In this document: in pieces, positions 22,859 to 34,914 of the stretch
How the letters are laid out: the number at the start of each line of letters is the position of its first letter
Position numbering within the stretch: position 1 is the stretch's first letter
Source of the DNA: Rhizophagus clarus
Taxonomy: Eukaryota; Glomeromycota; Glomeromycetes; Glomerales; Glomeraceae
Reading direction: 5' to 3'
Length of the DNA stretch: 64,000 nucleotides
Assembly: GCA_015698045.1 (NCBI GenBank)
Contig: BLAL01000026.1
Coordinates: forward strand, 186,001-250,000
Position numbers and translations under genes: made by a program
The notes under the pieces: generated by a model
Databases searched by the model: none
What the model saw: only the letters and a program-made list of their open reading frames with translations
Told to the model about the DNA's origin: nothing

Positions 22859-24927
22859 CCATATAGTTCTGAAATTAAATACCCCCCCAAAATTAAGCAC
22901 CCCCACAACTTATATATACTCCGAAATTAAGCATCCCCATAAATTGTAATAAAATTATTATTTTATTGAAAAATATATTACAAATATTGAATAATTAACA
23001 ATTACAGACTATTCTTCAGAAAAAAAATTTATCATTATACATGAAATCAATATCAAAAAAAGGGTGATCATCTAATGTAATTGTTTTGTATCTATATAAA
23101 GATAAAGTTATAATTAGAATAATATAACTGATTGAAAAAGTTTAATTTGAAATGGTTTATATTACCTATCTTGTGGAAATTTCATATAAATTGATTCCTG
23201 ATCATCATCCTTTTCACTATCACTATTTGTTATTTCGCAAGTTTTGAAGGATTGTGTAATTATTTCATTTGAAATGTTTTTCCAGAAGCGTTTTACCAAT
23301 CCACAAATATCGCTTAACCTCGCATGTTTAAGGTTCTCCCAGCAGTAAGTCCAGCACCACCATTGGCCATCCAAAGATGCCATTTTTTTCGAAGGTTATT
23401 CTTAAATGGTTTGTTGATTGCAACATCCAGTGGTTGACACAAGCTTGTCAACCCACCTGGAATTACAACTAAATTGAAACCACTATCTCAAAATTTTTCC
23501 TTAACTGACTCCTCTAAATGACCTTTAAATGAATCATAGACTATCATCTTCGGGACTCCAGATCTGCCGTTGTTTCTTAAAATGTCATTGAGGTAATCGA
23601 TGTAATTCTTCATCAAATTACCATCCATCCACCTGTTTTCTTGGAACCAGACAATTACACTTGAAGGAATGTGTTCTTCACGTGATAATTGCTTTCCTTT
23701 GAATATACAAATCAGAGGAAATTTCGTCCCATCTATAATAATAAATTTTAATTAATAATTGAAATATATTTTCTTCCATCTACAGTATATTCCAAGTTTT
23801 TTATCTAAAAAAGTTACATATATCCACATAGTTACGATGTTTTACCAGGGATTTACCAACCTTTCTAATTAAAGCACTGTTTATCCCTGATCTCGTTGCA
23901 AAAATTGTTAAAAACTTATTTTGTCCTCTAACATTTATGATAAATAAAGTACAAACTTCAGTATTTCATAAAAAAATAAACAATTTCTACCTGCACACAC
24001 GTTAAGATAACCATAAATCAGTTTTTTTCATTATTAGTACTGCAAATATGAATCATTTTATCTCCTTTCTTATTAATAATAGTGAAATTACTGGCCATGT
24101 CGAACCATACGGTATCTCATCTATGTTAATAATATTACACAAATTGAAGCATTTATCAGTTCTAAGGCGGATAACAAATTTACGAAAACTTTCCAGTAAT
24201 TCTTGAATTTACGCAAAAAGTTTTTGTGAAACCTTGTATGTCACCGCCAGGCCAATTTATATCTTTTCATAAATGCTGATATCCAGCGGTTTGATACTTT
24301 GAAGTCCTCTGCTGCGTTACCATAAATATCTACCATATCTGGTTCTTTTAATATATCCAACATTTTAATCTGCAAAATTGCATTATGTTACTATAAGGCA
24401 GTTATATAATTTTATTTCAGCCTCAGGGTAAAAGGCTTTTCTTCCAGAACCAACTTGTTTATTGTTTTGGTTTATCTCAGTTTTCCAACTTTTACTTGCT
24501 CTAACCCAATGCTCAACCATGCTACTATCTAAGTTGAAATGTTTTGCTGCCTTGTTTTTTCCGTGTTCTTTAGCAAAGGTAAATTACTTTTTCTTTTTGT
24601 TCAATGGTATAAGAATTTTGGTTGCGTTTGATAGTCTTCTTTCGTTTAACAATCTGTGGCATCAGGAACAAGAAAAATAAAATAAAAAAATATTCTGCGT
24701 CAATTTACATTACAAGAGGCATTTTAATCAGATCTTATTGTACAACCCAATCATCTAATTGATTTACCAGATGATAAATTGGTTCAAAAAATCATCAGAA
24801 TCATTAAAACTTCAGGAAAAGAATTTTTGTAGGTACTTTGAATTGGTTCGAACAATAAAATTAAAAAATCACCCAAAATTAAGCACTCCTATAACAAAAA
24901 AAGGTGCTTAATTTCAGAACTATATGG
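22859..24927. mobile_element. Pogo/Tigger-like transposon, 2.07 kb, TA duplication
   Basis: The ends CCATATAGTTCTGAAATTAA and their inverse are flanked by TA. The subterminal repeats AAATTAAGCACCCCCA and its relatives follow on both sides. A decayed minus-strand transposase gene lies between. Confidence 0.8.
23164..24662 (-). pseudogene. Pogo/Tigger DDE transposase, decayed
   Basis: It starts MPQIVKRKKTIKRNQNSYTI at 24,662, followed by a helix-turn-helix region (FAKEHGKNKAAKHFNLDSSM, VEHWVRASKSWKTEI) and GSGRKAFYPEAE, the linker typical of pogo-type proteins. The DDE core survives as NIINIDEIPYGST, IPSSVIVWFQENRWMDG, VYDSFKGHL and CQPLDVAINKPFK, in several frames, and then WKNISNEIITQSFKTCEITN before the acidic tail ending at 23,164. 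Numerous frameshifts and stops show it is inactive. The family cuts and pastes at TA, in agreement with the flanks. Confidence 0.75.
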
Positions 24928-25299
24928 TAATATGATAAATCCCATATTATATCCCATATAACAACCCAAACTTATATCAGTCATTGTGCATGTAACACCT
25001 TAATTTTTTTTATTATAATCGATGTAATATAAATTGTGTCACAGCTTAGTAATTAAATATACAGTATATATATGTAGATTAAAATCGGTTAAATGGTTAA
25101 AATTGTTGATCCTAAAATTATAATTCTGGCCAAAATTTTCTTAATTTTAATTCGTAATTCTGGCCCAATTTTAGCTAAAATTGACAAATTTCAGGTAAAT
25201 GTAACACTGCATTTATGCAATGTAACGTTTTAAACCCAAAAAAATAAACTTATTAGTCTCTTTTACAAATATATTAAAAAAAAATTTCATTTAACTTCT

Positions 25300-26530
25300 G
25301 TTATTGGAGTTGGATCTCCATTAGAGATTTGTGTATTTTTCATATCAAAAATAAAGAATAAAGAGTTATTCTTTGTTTTTTTTTTGTTTTTTATTTTTTC
25401 TTATATCTTTTTTTTTTTTTATAGTTTTTGTTTAAAACTAACTTTTAAAGTAGGTATTTTTGGACCTGTATTTTATGATGGAGGAGTCATATCAATTATT
25501 TTAATTTCATGAGTGAAAGTCTTATTGTTTTTTTTTTTTAAAAAAGAATTTTATTTTATTTTATTTTTTATTTTAAAGATACTTCAGGACTTCTACTCCA
25601 AGAATTTTAGGTATGAGTTTTGTAGATGAAAGTCTTAATTAATTTTATTTGCTATTTCATTTTGGTCTTTTGGGTACAGATTTTACAGGTAGTCACCTTT
25701 TTTTTATCTTAACTAATTTTATTTATTTTTTTTTAGATACTTCAGGACTTTTTTTTTTGAACTTACTGGTATAAGTTTTGTTGTGAAGTCTTATTTTTTA
25801 TTAACTAATTTTATTTCTCACTTTTTTTTTAACATATAGGAATTTTTTTCTTTATTCAGGAAAGCTTTAGAATTTAACTTTTTAGAAGATATTCTTTTAG
25901 ATTTTCAGGTATGAATTTCGTGGTAAGAATTTTATTTTTATTAATTTCTTTTTTAATTTATTTTTAACTTTTTTTTATTAGAACTTTAGGACTTTCTGGA
26001 GATGTCTCAAAACTTTTTTTTTGAACTTTCAGCAGGTGTAAATTTTATGACAAGAGTTTTTTTTTTTATTAGTTTCTTTTTTATCTATTGAATTTATTTT
26101 TTAACCAACTTTTTATTAGAATTTTTAGAGACACTTCAGAACTTTTCTTCAAAACTTTCAAATATGAATTTTATTGCAGAACTTTTCTTTTTTTTAATTA
26201 ATCATTTTTATTTAAATTGAATTTATTTTCTATCTGATTTTTTATTAGAACTTTAGGACCTTTTAGAGATGCTTCAGATATTTCTTTTGAATTTCAGGTA
26301 TAAATTTTGTGATATGAGTCTTTTTTTATTAATTTTTTTTTTAAATTAAATTTATTTTTCTTACTGGATTTTTTTATTAGAACTTTAAAACTTTTTGGAG
26401 ACGCTTAAAAACTTCTCTTTTGAACTTTCAGATATGAATTCATGGTTAAAGATTTTTTTTATTAACTAATTTTATTTTTCCTTTTTTTTTATCTAAAACA
26501 GTTAAGATTTTTATTTTTTCCTAAGAACAC
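25300..26530 (+). repeat. Array of ~125-bp splice-like modules
   Basis: About nine units follow one plan: TTATTAACTAATTTTATTT, a long T-rich tract ending TTATTAG or TTTAG, a ~55-65-nt body containing ACTTTAGGACTTTTNGGAGA and ACTTTCAG, then GTATGAATTTTGTGG. Clear acceptors occur near 25,737, 25,980, 26,120, 26,250 and 26,383. The units are more diverged than those at 21.3-21.9 kb. No long frame and no TIRs were found. The interval 24,930-25,300 is AT-rich with TGTAACACNNCATTT words and no gene. Confidence 0.6.
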
Positions 26531-26539
26531 TTTACAGTA

Positions 26540-27569
26540 TACTTCTCAGTGTAATTAATTTAATTACGCTATTATACCAGACGTAATAACTAATAAGCCG
26601 TAATAATTACAGTCTCAAATTTAAAAAATGCCAATATGCCATAATTAAATTATCCTGTCGTATTAATTATGGCAGCACAATTGAAATTACGGCTGATCAT
26701 ATGATTTTTAAAAAACCAAATACACTCACCCCTCAATATAATGAAGTGTCTAGGCTGATCAGACCTTCATTATAAAAAATTTGTTAATATTATAACAAAT
26801 TATTCAGTAAATTTTTCAGTATAAGGTATTGGTCATGTGACTTGCTGAACTGATTTATCTAATTGATAATAAAAAAATTTTTTTTTCCTTTTGTTATATA
26901 AAATGGTTTTTTTAAACTGTTTATTTTATTTTTATTTTTTTTCTTTAATACGGTTTATGAACTTGCAATTTATGAAATAAGAATGTTAACTAATGTTCTT
27001 TTCTTTTTTTTTGTAGGAATGGACCTTTTGGCATGACTCCTGGAGGTAATGTGGGGGAGAGAAGGATTATTAATGATTTTTTAATATAAGAACGTTAACT
27101 AATATTCTTTTCTTTTCTTTTTTGTAGAAACGGACCTTTTGGCATAGTTCCTAGAGGTAATGTGAGGGAGGGAAGGGGGAATATTAATGCTTTTTTAATA
27201 TAAGAACGTTTACTAATGTTCTTTAACTTTTTTCTTATAGATATTGGACTGCAACTCAGAATTAAAGATAATGGGTATGACTTTAAAACAGGGAAAGCGT
27301 GATATTATTTTTTATATATAAGAATGTTTACTAACTTTACTTTTGTGGAAAATTTGAACAAACATAAATCTTCAATATAAAAAAAAGCTGTAAAATTTAA
27401 AATTTTAAATAAAGTGTTTATTAATAAATTGCGTCAGATACGTCAGGATAAATGATTATGTCAGTACAAATTAATTACGTTGGTAAAATTCAATTACATT
27501 ACATCCATACGCAATTTGGCATTGTGTCATAATATTATGGAAATTGAAAATCAATTATGCTGAGAAGCA
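26540..27569. mobile_element. Putative TIR element containing splice-like modules
   Basis: TACTTCTCAGTGTAATTAAT at the left is mirrored at the right by ATCAATTATGCTGAGAAGCA. AATTAATTACGNNGTAAT words follow on both sides. No target duplication was recognised. The interior holds three module copies: 27,017-27,045 and 27,128-27,156, each 29 nt between GTAG and GTAATGTG, and 27,241-27,269, where the donor has decayed. Upstream of each lies AAGAACGTTAACTAATGTTC, a short stem around a branch-site-like TTAACTAAT. Confidence 0.55.
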
Positions 27570-29584
27570 GTGTTTGAAATTCAAAATAAAAAAAATTAGT
27601 ATTTTTGTGCAGAACTTTTATTTGCTATATGCGGCATTATATAAAATTATACATTAAGTATGTGTTTTATGGTTGATTGTCCAGTTATATAAAAATTAAT
27701 AGATGATGTCTTCAATTGATAATTTGAACGTAAATTCAGTTGATGACTTTTTCAATGATATTGCTGATTATGAAGAAGATTTTAGTTTTATACAAAATAA
27801 TGAAAGTGCTTTTTATTTTGCAAAGAAAGGAGCATTAGAAAGTAATAGTAATAGTTCAACAGATGATAATTTTGAAGATGAAGTAAATAACAATCTGTTA
27901 GAAACTACAGTCAGTGATACTGATGCTGAATTAAAAGTTATGCAAATTATAATTACAGATTTATCTAAATGTGTAATTATGGATGTAATTAATGGAACAT
28001 TACAAAAATGTGATTCTGATGTCAAACTATGAGGCTTGTGGCAGTTAATAGGTACTTGGCAATTGGATAATCAATTTGGACTTCAAGCTGGCAAAGATTT
28101 GTATAAGCTTGGCGTTTGTTATACACATTTTATGTTTGATTAAAACCAACTTCACAAGGCAGATGCAAAAGAAGAAAAAGATATAAAACAAAGTTTAATT
28201 CACTTGCACAGATGCTTATTTTGTAATAAAGATTATTACTACTTTAGTCGTGGTAAATATTGTAAAGAGCATTCATGGAAAGTATTAGGTAAAGAACTTA
28301 GATTGGCTTGTATTTGTCAAAAGGGATATGATGTGTTAAAACAACTTGATCCAATAATAATGCCAACTAATTCTAATGATAAACATAATAAAACATGATA
28401 TATATGTTGTAAATGCTATGAAGAAAATAATGGTCATTTTTATATTAAACCAGGAAGAGATAAAAAGGGATTACATTGTAGTAAAACAAAAAATCATTCA
28501 GGAGATGTAGCTGCATCATTAAAATGGGCAATTGGATTTTACAAGTTTCATATGAGGGAAATTCTGAATTTCATGAAAAAATCTTGTCTATCATTATACC
28601 TGCTCTTCAACAATTTAATAATGTAAATAATTCACTATTACAAAAGATAATTCATCATCTAATAATAAAGCATTACAGACAAATAGTTTATTGTCTGAAA
28701 AAAATAAAATTTTAAAAATTCCAAGTTTATTTGTAATTAAATCAATTTTTAAATTATATTATATTAATTTAAATAAGCTAAATTTAAAAAATTGCCATTT
28801 ATTTGGAGAAGAATTAGCTGAATTGCTTTTAAAAAATTGACAATATTTACATAATAATAAAATATCCTTGGAGAATCTGCAATCATTGAATGAATATAAA
28901 GATGCAATACCAATTGAATTATACAATCTCTTTAAAGGATTAATTGAAAAATTACTATTTAACTAATGTCAAATAGCAAATAAGGTAGCTAAATCAAGAA
29001 AAAAAGAATATCATATACCTAAAGAAGTAAATTAAAAAAAAGTGCAAAAATGCTTAGTTCAATTATATTAACAATAGGATTTACCAATACGCATTTTTGG
29101 CTTACACAATCACTGGCAGATTTATGTCAAAAACCATGTCTTTTATCGAATACTTGAATCTGTAGGTATTATTTCACATTCCATTTTACATGAAAGAAAA
29201 TTAGAAATTATTCGAATGTCATCATCAGATCCTAAATCTTGAATAATCATTGGACCAAAAATTTGGAATGTTTGTGTAATTGACAACATTGACTTTAAGC
29301 AAAATTCTTTTATATAGGGTAATATTTATGATACAATATGATCTACTGCATATGCAATATTATGAATCCTTTTTCAATTTGTTATTCCTATTGATTTATC
29401 ATTAATAACTAATAATTCAATTGAATTATTAGAAGATACATTTATTTTTGGATAAAATCAAGAAGCAGATGAAACAATACAAATATTTGAAAAAATTATT
29501 GAAGGTTATGAAAATGTATTAAGTTGGGATCAAAATTTTGATATGAAAATAATTAATAAGAAAATTATAGAATTATATACTAAT

Positions 29585-32500
29585 TAGTGTTTGGAATCAT
29601 ATAAGAGTTATTTGAATAACTCAAGTATACTCGAGTATTCGAATAAGCATCATCACTATTCGAATATTTGTGAAACATGTATGAATAAATTTGAATATTA
29701 TTTATTCAAGTCATCCGAATAATATTCGAATAATATCTGTAAAATGATTATCATTGGTGGTGTCATATGATAAAATTTCTATATTAGTCAGCGATCACTG
29801 ATGTAAATTAAAAATTTTGACGTGTGAAATTTACTTTTTCTTACGTAAATTTTACTGTATAAAATATTAACCATGAGTTTACAAAACAAAAGAGTTAAAT
29901 ATGATGCACGTCTGATCAAGGATTCAACCAATAGAACAGGAAATACTGATGAAAATGAGCTACAACATTATACTGGAAGCCGTTATTTTGTTGATGACAT
30001 TGATGATATTAATGATGATATTAACGATGATATTAAGTCTTCTAAAAACTCTACAGCAAAAGCAAATATAACAAATAAAAAACGAAAAAAGGCTGCCAAA
30101 GAGCTAACTAGCTTTGTATGGAAGTACTTTAAGAAGGGAGAAGACTCAAATTCAGCAACATGTTATGTGATTAAAGAGGACGGAGAAGAATGTGGTCATT
30201 ATTACAATAATGGGTCAACAACTTCAAATCTTATTCATCATTTAGCAACAAAGCATAAAATTTATAAACCAAGAGGTAATTCATTAAAATATTTTACATA
30301 TTTTTTAATTTCTTTTTATCATATTTATTTTTGTAATTATACAGGCAAAACACCTAAAAGAACAGCCCCAACTTGATATACGAGTAGCAATTAAAAAATG
30401 TAAGCCCAAAAGTGAAACAGAGTATAAACAAATTTGGCAGAATGTTACTGAATTTATAATTGAGGATAATCAACCTCTTTATGTACTTCAAAGTAAGAGT
30501 TTTAGAAAATTGCTTCTTTCACTTGATGAACATTTTGAAATCCCTTGTGATAAATCAATTAAACTAATGATCGGAGAAGCATTTGAATGGAGTAAAGATC
30601 AACTTCTTGAACTTTTAAAGGTTGATTGTACAGCAGCATCAATTACTACAGATTTCTGGACAAGTAAAGCATGGCATGGATACATTGGCATTACTTGCAG
30701 CTGGATTTCTCATGACTGGACTTTATGCAAGGCCTTACTAGCATTGCAGCGAGTCAGATACCCTCACACTGGTGAAATAATTAAGGAATTGCTTAATAAA
30801 ATCTTTGCAGATTGAGCAATTGCATCTAAACTATTAACAATGACAACAGATAACAGGAGTAATATAAAAAAAGCAGGCCAACTGGTGGAAGTAGCTATTT
30901 TTCGCCTTCTATGCACAGCCCATACTTTGCAGTTAGTAACTATTGGAAAGGGTCTTAATTTGGTAAAAACATTGATTTTACGGGCAAAGAGGTTGATCGA
31001 TTTTTTTAATTTTTCACCAAAACAACGTGAGCGCCTACAGACAGCACAAGAATTTCTTGGATACACTCAAATAAAGCATGTAATTGGAGATGTCTCCACT
31101 CGTTGGAATTCCACCTATTATGCATGGGAACGTTTAATTGAACTTAAACGAGCTATAAAGTTCTTGCCAGGACAATTAAAATCAGACTTAAATAAAGATG
31201 CCCAAAAGGATGGTGAAAAGTTAGAAAAAATTATGCTTTCTGATGATGAGTGGTTATTAATAGAAGATTTACTTAACCTTTTATCTGTATTTGAAGATGT
31301 TACAAAGTTATTAAGTGGCGCTAAATACTGTACAATTTCATTAATGTATCCTGCAATCGCGGCTTTAATTGCATCAATAAAACCTGGAGCTCAACCATCA
31401 TCATCAAACTTTGAGCTGGATTTTCGAGAAAATTTAGCAGATGATTTACCTGATGAAGAAATTACTATATTAGATAGTGCAGAAGTTACTATTTCTGATA
31501 ACAAAAACAAAGTAGAAATAGAAGTTGTTGATTTAACTGCTATAACAGGTCGCTGTAGGAAAAAAATTGATATTACTGAACCTATACAAACAAAAGATAT
31601 AGTATCAAATATTCGAAAACTTTTTTATAATTCAATGTTTAGTTATTGGAAAGATATTCATAAAGTTGGAATGTTAGCGTGTCTTCTTGATCCACGTTTC
31701 AAAAAACTCCGATTTGTAAAGCAAAGTGTAAGGCATGAGGCAATTGGTGAACTTAGAGATTTATACGAAGTTGTTCAAAATGATTATAATATATCAGATG
31801 ATACGAATCAGATGATACCATCTGCAGAACACATTAATCCTACTGAACATCATAGCAATAGAGTGCAAAAATCAATTTTAGATATGATTTATGCATCTCC
31901 TAATCCTGCAGATAGCTCAGAAGAAATTGATAAATATCTTAAAATAAATGAGAAGTGTAAGGAAACAAATCCACTTGAATGGTGGAAATTACATGAAAAA
32001 AGGTTTCCAACTTTGGCTACAATTGCGCGTAAATATTTGGGTATTCGTGCAATATCAGTCCCTTCGGAAAGACTTTTTTCAGATGTTGGCAATAATATCA
32101 CTAATAAGAGAATAAATCTTGATCCTAATTTAGTTGAGCAAATGCTTTTTTTAAAGCGAAATATTAATGTGATGGGTAGCATTTTCTCTCCAATTTAGTA
32201 TGATCATAATTTTTGTAATATAATTTGATTTTTAAAAAATTTAATAAATATGCAAAATGTAAATAATATTTTAATAATAATATATTTTATTTTACATGAA
32301 TAATTTAAATTTAAATTATATAAAGTAAATAGGTAATTAAATAATTGTAAACTTTCAGATATTTATTTATTTATTATTTATTTTAGATATAGACATTGAA
32401 CGCTCGTTACAAAGGTAAAAATACAATAAAATTAATTACATAAATGTTATACCATATGTGTCTGAAGTTCCCACCTGCAGAAACTACCAACGCCTGTTAT

Positions 32501-32771
32501 TCTAAATTATAATAGGCTCAGCCTTCAATTAAAAGTAAATGACATTATTCGAATGAAAAGTAAATTATTCGAATAATTCATTAACATTATTCGAATAAAA
32601 TAATATTATTATTCGAATAAGAATTAAAAATTATTCGAATAATAATATTAACATTATTCGAATAATTATTCAGATAATATTTGAATAATTTATTCGATTA
32701 TTATTCGAATACACATTTCAAATTTAAATGAATACTCAAGTATATTCAAATTTACTCGAGTCCAAACACTA
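29585..32771 (+). mobile_element. Nearly intact hAT transposon, 3.19 kb, perfect 8-bp duplication
   Basis: The ends are TAGTGTTTGGA and TCCAAACACTA. ATACTAAT flanks both (29,577-29,584 and 32,772-32,779). Both subterminal regions (29,620-29,740; 32,540-32,710) are packed with ATTCGAATAA-type palindromes, a plausible transposase-binding cluster. It encodes one transposase (29,873-32,198) on the plus strand and sits inside a decayed repeat gene whose two halves match across it. Confidence 0.92.
29873..32198 (+). CDS. hAT transposase with BED zinc finger, one premature stop
   Basis: Exon 1 (29,873-30,275) holds an acidic N-terminus and a BED finger: FVWKYFKKGEDSNSATC, CGHYY and HHLATKH. A 69-bp intron (30,276-30,344) follows, then the core: TTDFWTSKAWHGYIG (first Asp), TMTTDNRSNIKKA (second Asp), LCTAHTLQLV, STRWNSTYYAWERL, and the C-terminal dimerisation part SVPSERLFSDVGNNITNKR. 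It catalyses excision and insertion with 8-bp staggered cuts (known for hAT). One in-frame TGA at 30,813-30,815, where related proteins probably have Trp, interrupts the frame. The exon 1/2 junction as drawn is off by one base, so there is either a small indel or a different splice site. Otherwise it is open to 32,198. Confidence 0.88.
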
Positions 32772-34199
32772 ATACTAATACTGATAATTTATTACCACCT
32801 GCAAATATAGTTATTTTAGAAGCAGGTGGTAATCCAAATAATAATGATGATATTGCAAAAGCATGTGATCAATATTTTACTGATTTAAATCTTAATGATG
32901 ATGAAAGTATTAATATATGTTATGATAAAGCAATTTTTTGAAGAGTAATGCAGTACCATTTAATTAATTCAAAAGTTTGCCTTTTATTAGGTCAATGTCA
33001 TAATAGCAAAGATATGTGCAATGTATATTAGTTATTTTTTCAAGTTATGGAATTTATAATTTTGCTGCTATTCTTGGAGTAAAGTTTTTGGATAAATTAG
33101 AACAAGTTGTAAATTATAGATCAACTTGTCATATTCTTAATTTAATATGAGGAGCAGTTGATTATGCATTTAAAATTTATACAAAAAAAAATAATATTTA
33201 CTTTAAAGATATAATAAATAATAATAATTGTTTATTAAAAGTTTGGTATTATTTTTTTGAATGGGAAAGCTATTGAAAAGGACATAAAGTAGGAATTCGT
33301 ACTGGAAATTCATTACTTCAAATTCAATGTCTTGCTGCTTTTGCACCTTTATTTTCTTCAGCTGGAAAAATAAACTATATAAAATCAACTGTAAACTATC
33401 TTGCATTATTAACTAATATCCTAAAATTTGTTTACTTTTAGGATTTGCTTCTTCAGTTAATCTTACTCGTGATGAATATTTTTATGGCACTTGAAACTTT
33501 TGGTGTTAAATATATAAAAGAAAATATCACAGGGAATACTTATAATATTGAAAATCTTAAAAGACAAATAAAAGCAGCTCAATCAGAACGAGAAAGAATG
33601 GATTTGCTTTTTGAAGAATTTATAGATGATATAGTAATATCAAAAAAAGATCAGACAGTCAATGGAAGATATAAATCATTTTGGACTCTCATTAATTCTT
33701 TATTAATTGCGTTTAATCATCAAATCCAACAAGTCTTCCTTTATTTCAAAATTGCAAAGAATTAATTGAAGATGGTTATGCTAAACTTTTTTCATGTTAT
33801 AACAAAGGAAAAGAAAGACTCACACAAATTTACAGGCAAGAAGTATTGAAAATTGATCCCATTAATACTAAAGGAAGAAGAGCTAAAAAAGTAATAACAA
33901 TTAAAGTAAAAGATATAAAAAATATTAAATGTACATCTAAAAAATACCCTGAAGTATGTTCATTTACTGCCACCATCATAGCTACCACTAGTACTGCCAC
34001 AGCCACTGCTTTCATTACCAAAGCTACTGCTTCCATCATGGCTACCACCACCAAAAATTCATGACATGTAATGACAGAAGCTGAACAACTTATTTTAGCT
34101 CCCTATTTTAAAAATCCAAATCCCAGTAATGAAGATACTGCAGTAGTATGATTATTGCAGTTTTCAAAAAATTGATCTGCATAAAATTTCCATGTATAC

Positions 34200-34914
34200 A
34201 CACCCCCCTAAAATTTAAATTGCATAATAAATATCAATAAGCTAGTGCCAAAAAATTTTTTTAACACAAAAATTTTTTATTTACGTTAAAAACAGAACCT
34301 AAAGACTTCATAGAGTAAGTTTTATAAGTACTTTCATATATTTTGTTATATTCTTATTTCACTTTATTTCCATGATCACACTTTAGATCACAAAGCGATC
34401 ACAGTTCATTATACAAAAGTAGCAATAAGTAGACTACATTTTTTTTTCTTTTTGACATGTAATTTTTTTTTATTCACATTAAAAGTAGAACTTGAGAAAC
34501 TTAGATGATAAGTTTATGTGTTAACTTAATAAGACTTATTACATTCTTATCCACTCTAACAATGCAATCACACTACTTTGCAACTACCTCTATATTTTTG
34601 TAATTATTCTATACAATCTTTATTAATTTTAGTTTTTATTTCAATTTAGGTGTTTCTCTTAATACAGATTATATATCTTGAACAAATAATTTCTTATATA
34701 AATTTTTGTATATTTAAAAAAATAAATTTATTAAAGATATTTTTCGATAAATTATATGGTCACATGATTGAGTTTCCATTGGTTATTGTTTGTTTATACC
34801 ATATGATCTGTGATTATTTGTGTATATGTGTGTATTTTTATGCAGGCCCTTTTTTTTGAAAACAGCAATAAATAAAAAACATGTTGTACTGTATGGACTT
34901 CTATGTATATATGT
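34200..34914. other. AT-rich intergenic stretch
   Basis: No gene, RNA or clear repeat was found between the end of the repeat gene and the AGGACCCC element at 34,915. Confidence 0.5.

Larger units (their letters stand above)
27703..34190 (+). pseudogene. Large repeat-family gene, possibly DUF6589-like, split by a hAT transposon
   Basis: The first open part (27,703-28,032) is acidic (VDDFFNDIADYEEDFSF). Then come a Cys-rich segment HRCLFCNKDYYYFSRGKYC (28,200-28,270) and a second Cys pair (YICCKCYEENNGHFYIK). Before the insertion are IIRMSSSDPKS and WNVCVIDNIDFK; after it PPANIVILEAGGNP, CLLLGQCHNSKDM, FGVKYIKENITGN and VLKIDPINTKGRRAKK. I remember this order from a repeated glomeromycete family. 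The IDNID and GQxH(N/T)SKDM pattern resembles DUF6589 proteins, which I take to be transposon-encoded (inference). More than ten stops or frame changes occur outside the insertion. Confidence 0.5.

Noticed and set aside
25300-26530. Array B as a multi-exon protein gene
   Set aside because: Module bodies differ in length and frame, contain stops and repeat each other; no continuous protein can be read.
31889-32182. 97-codon minus-strand frame
   Set aside because: Antisense shadow of the well-supported hAT transposase.
33830-34064. Frames on both strands with Ala/Thr/Val repeats
   Set aside because: They arise from a short GCTACCACTGCC-type repeat inside the C-terminal part of the repeat-family gene.
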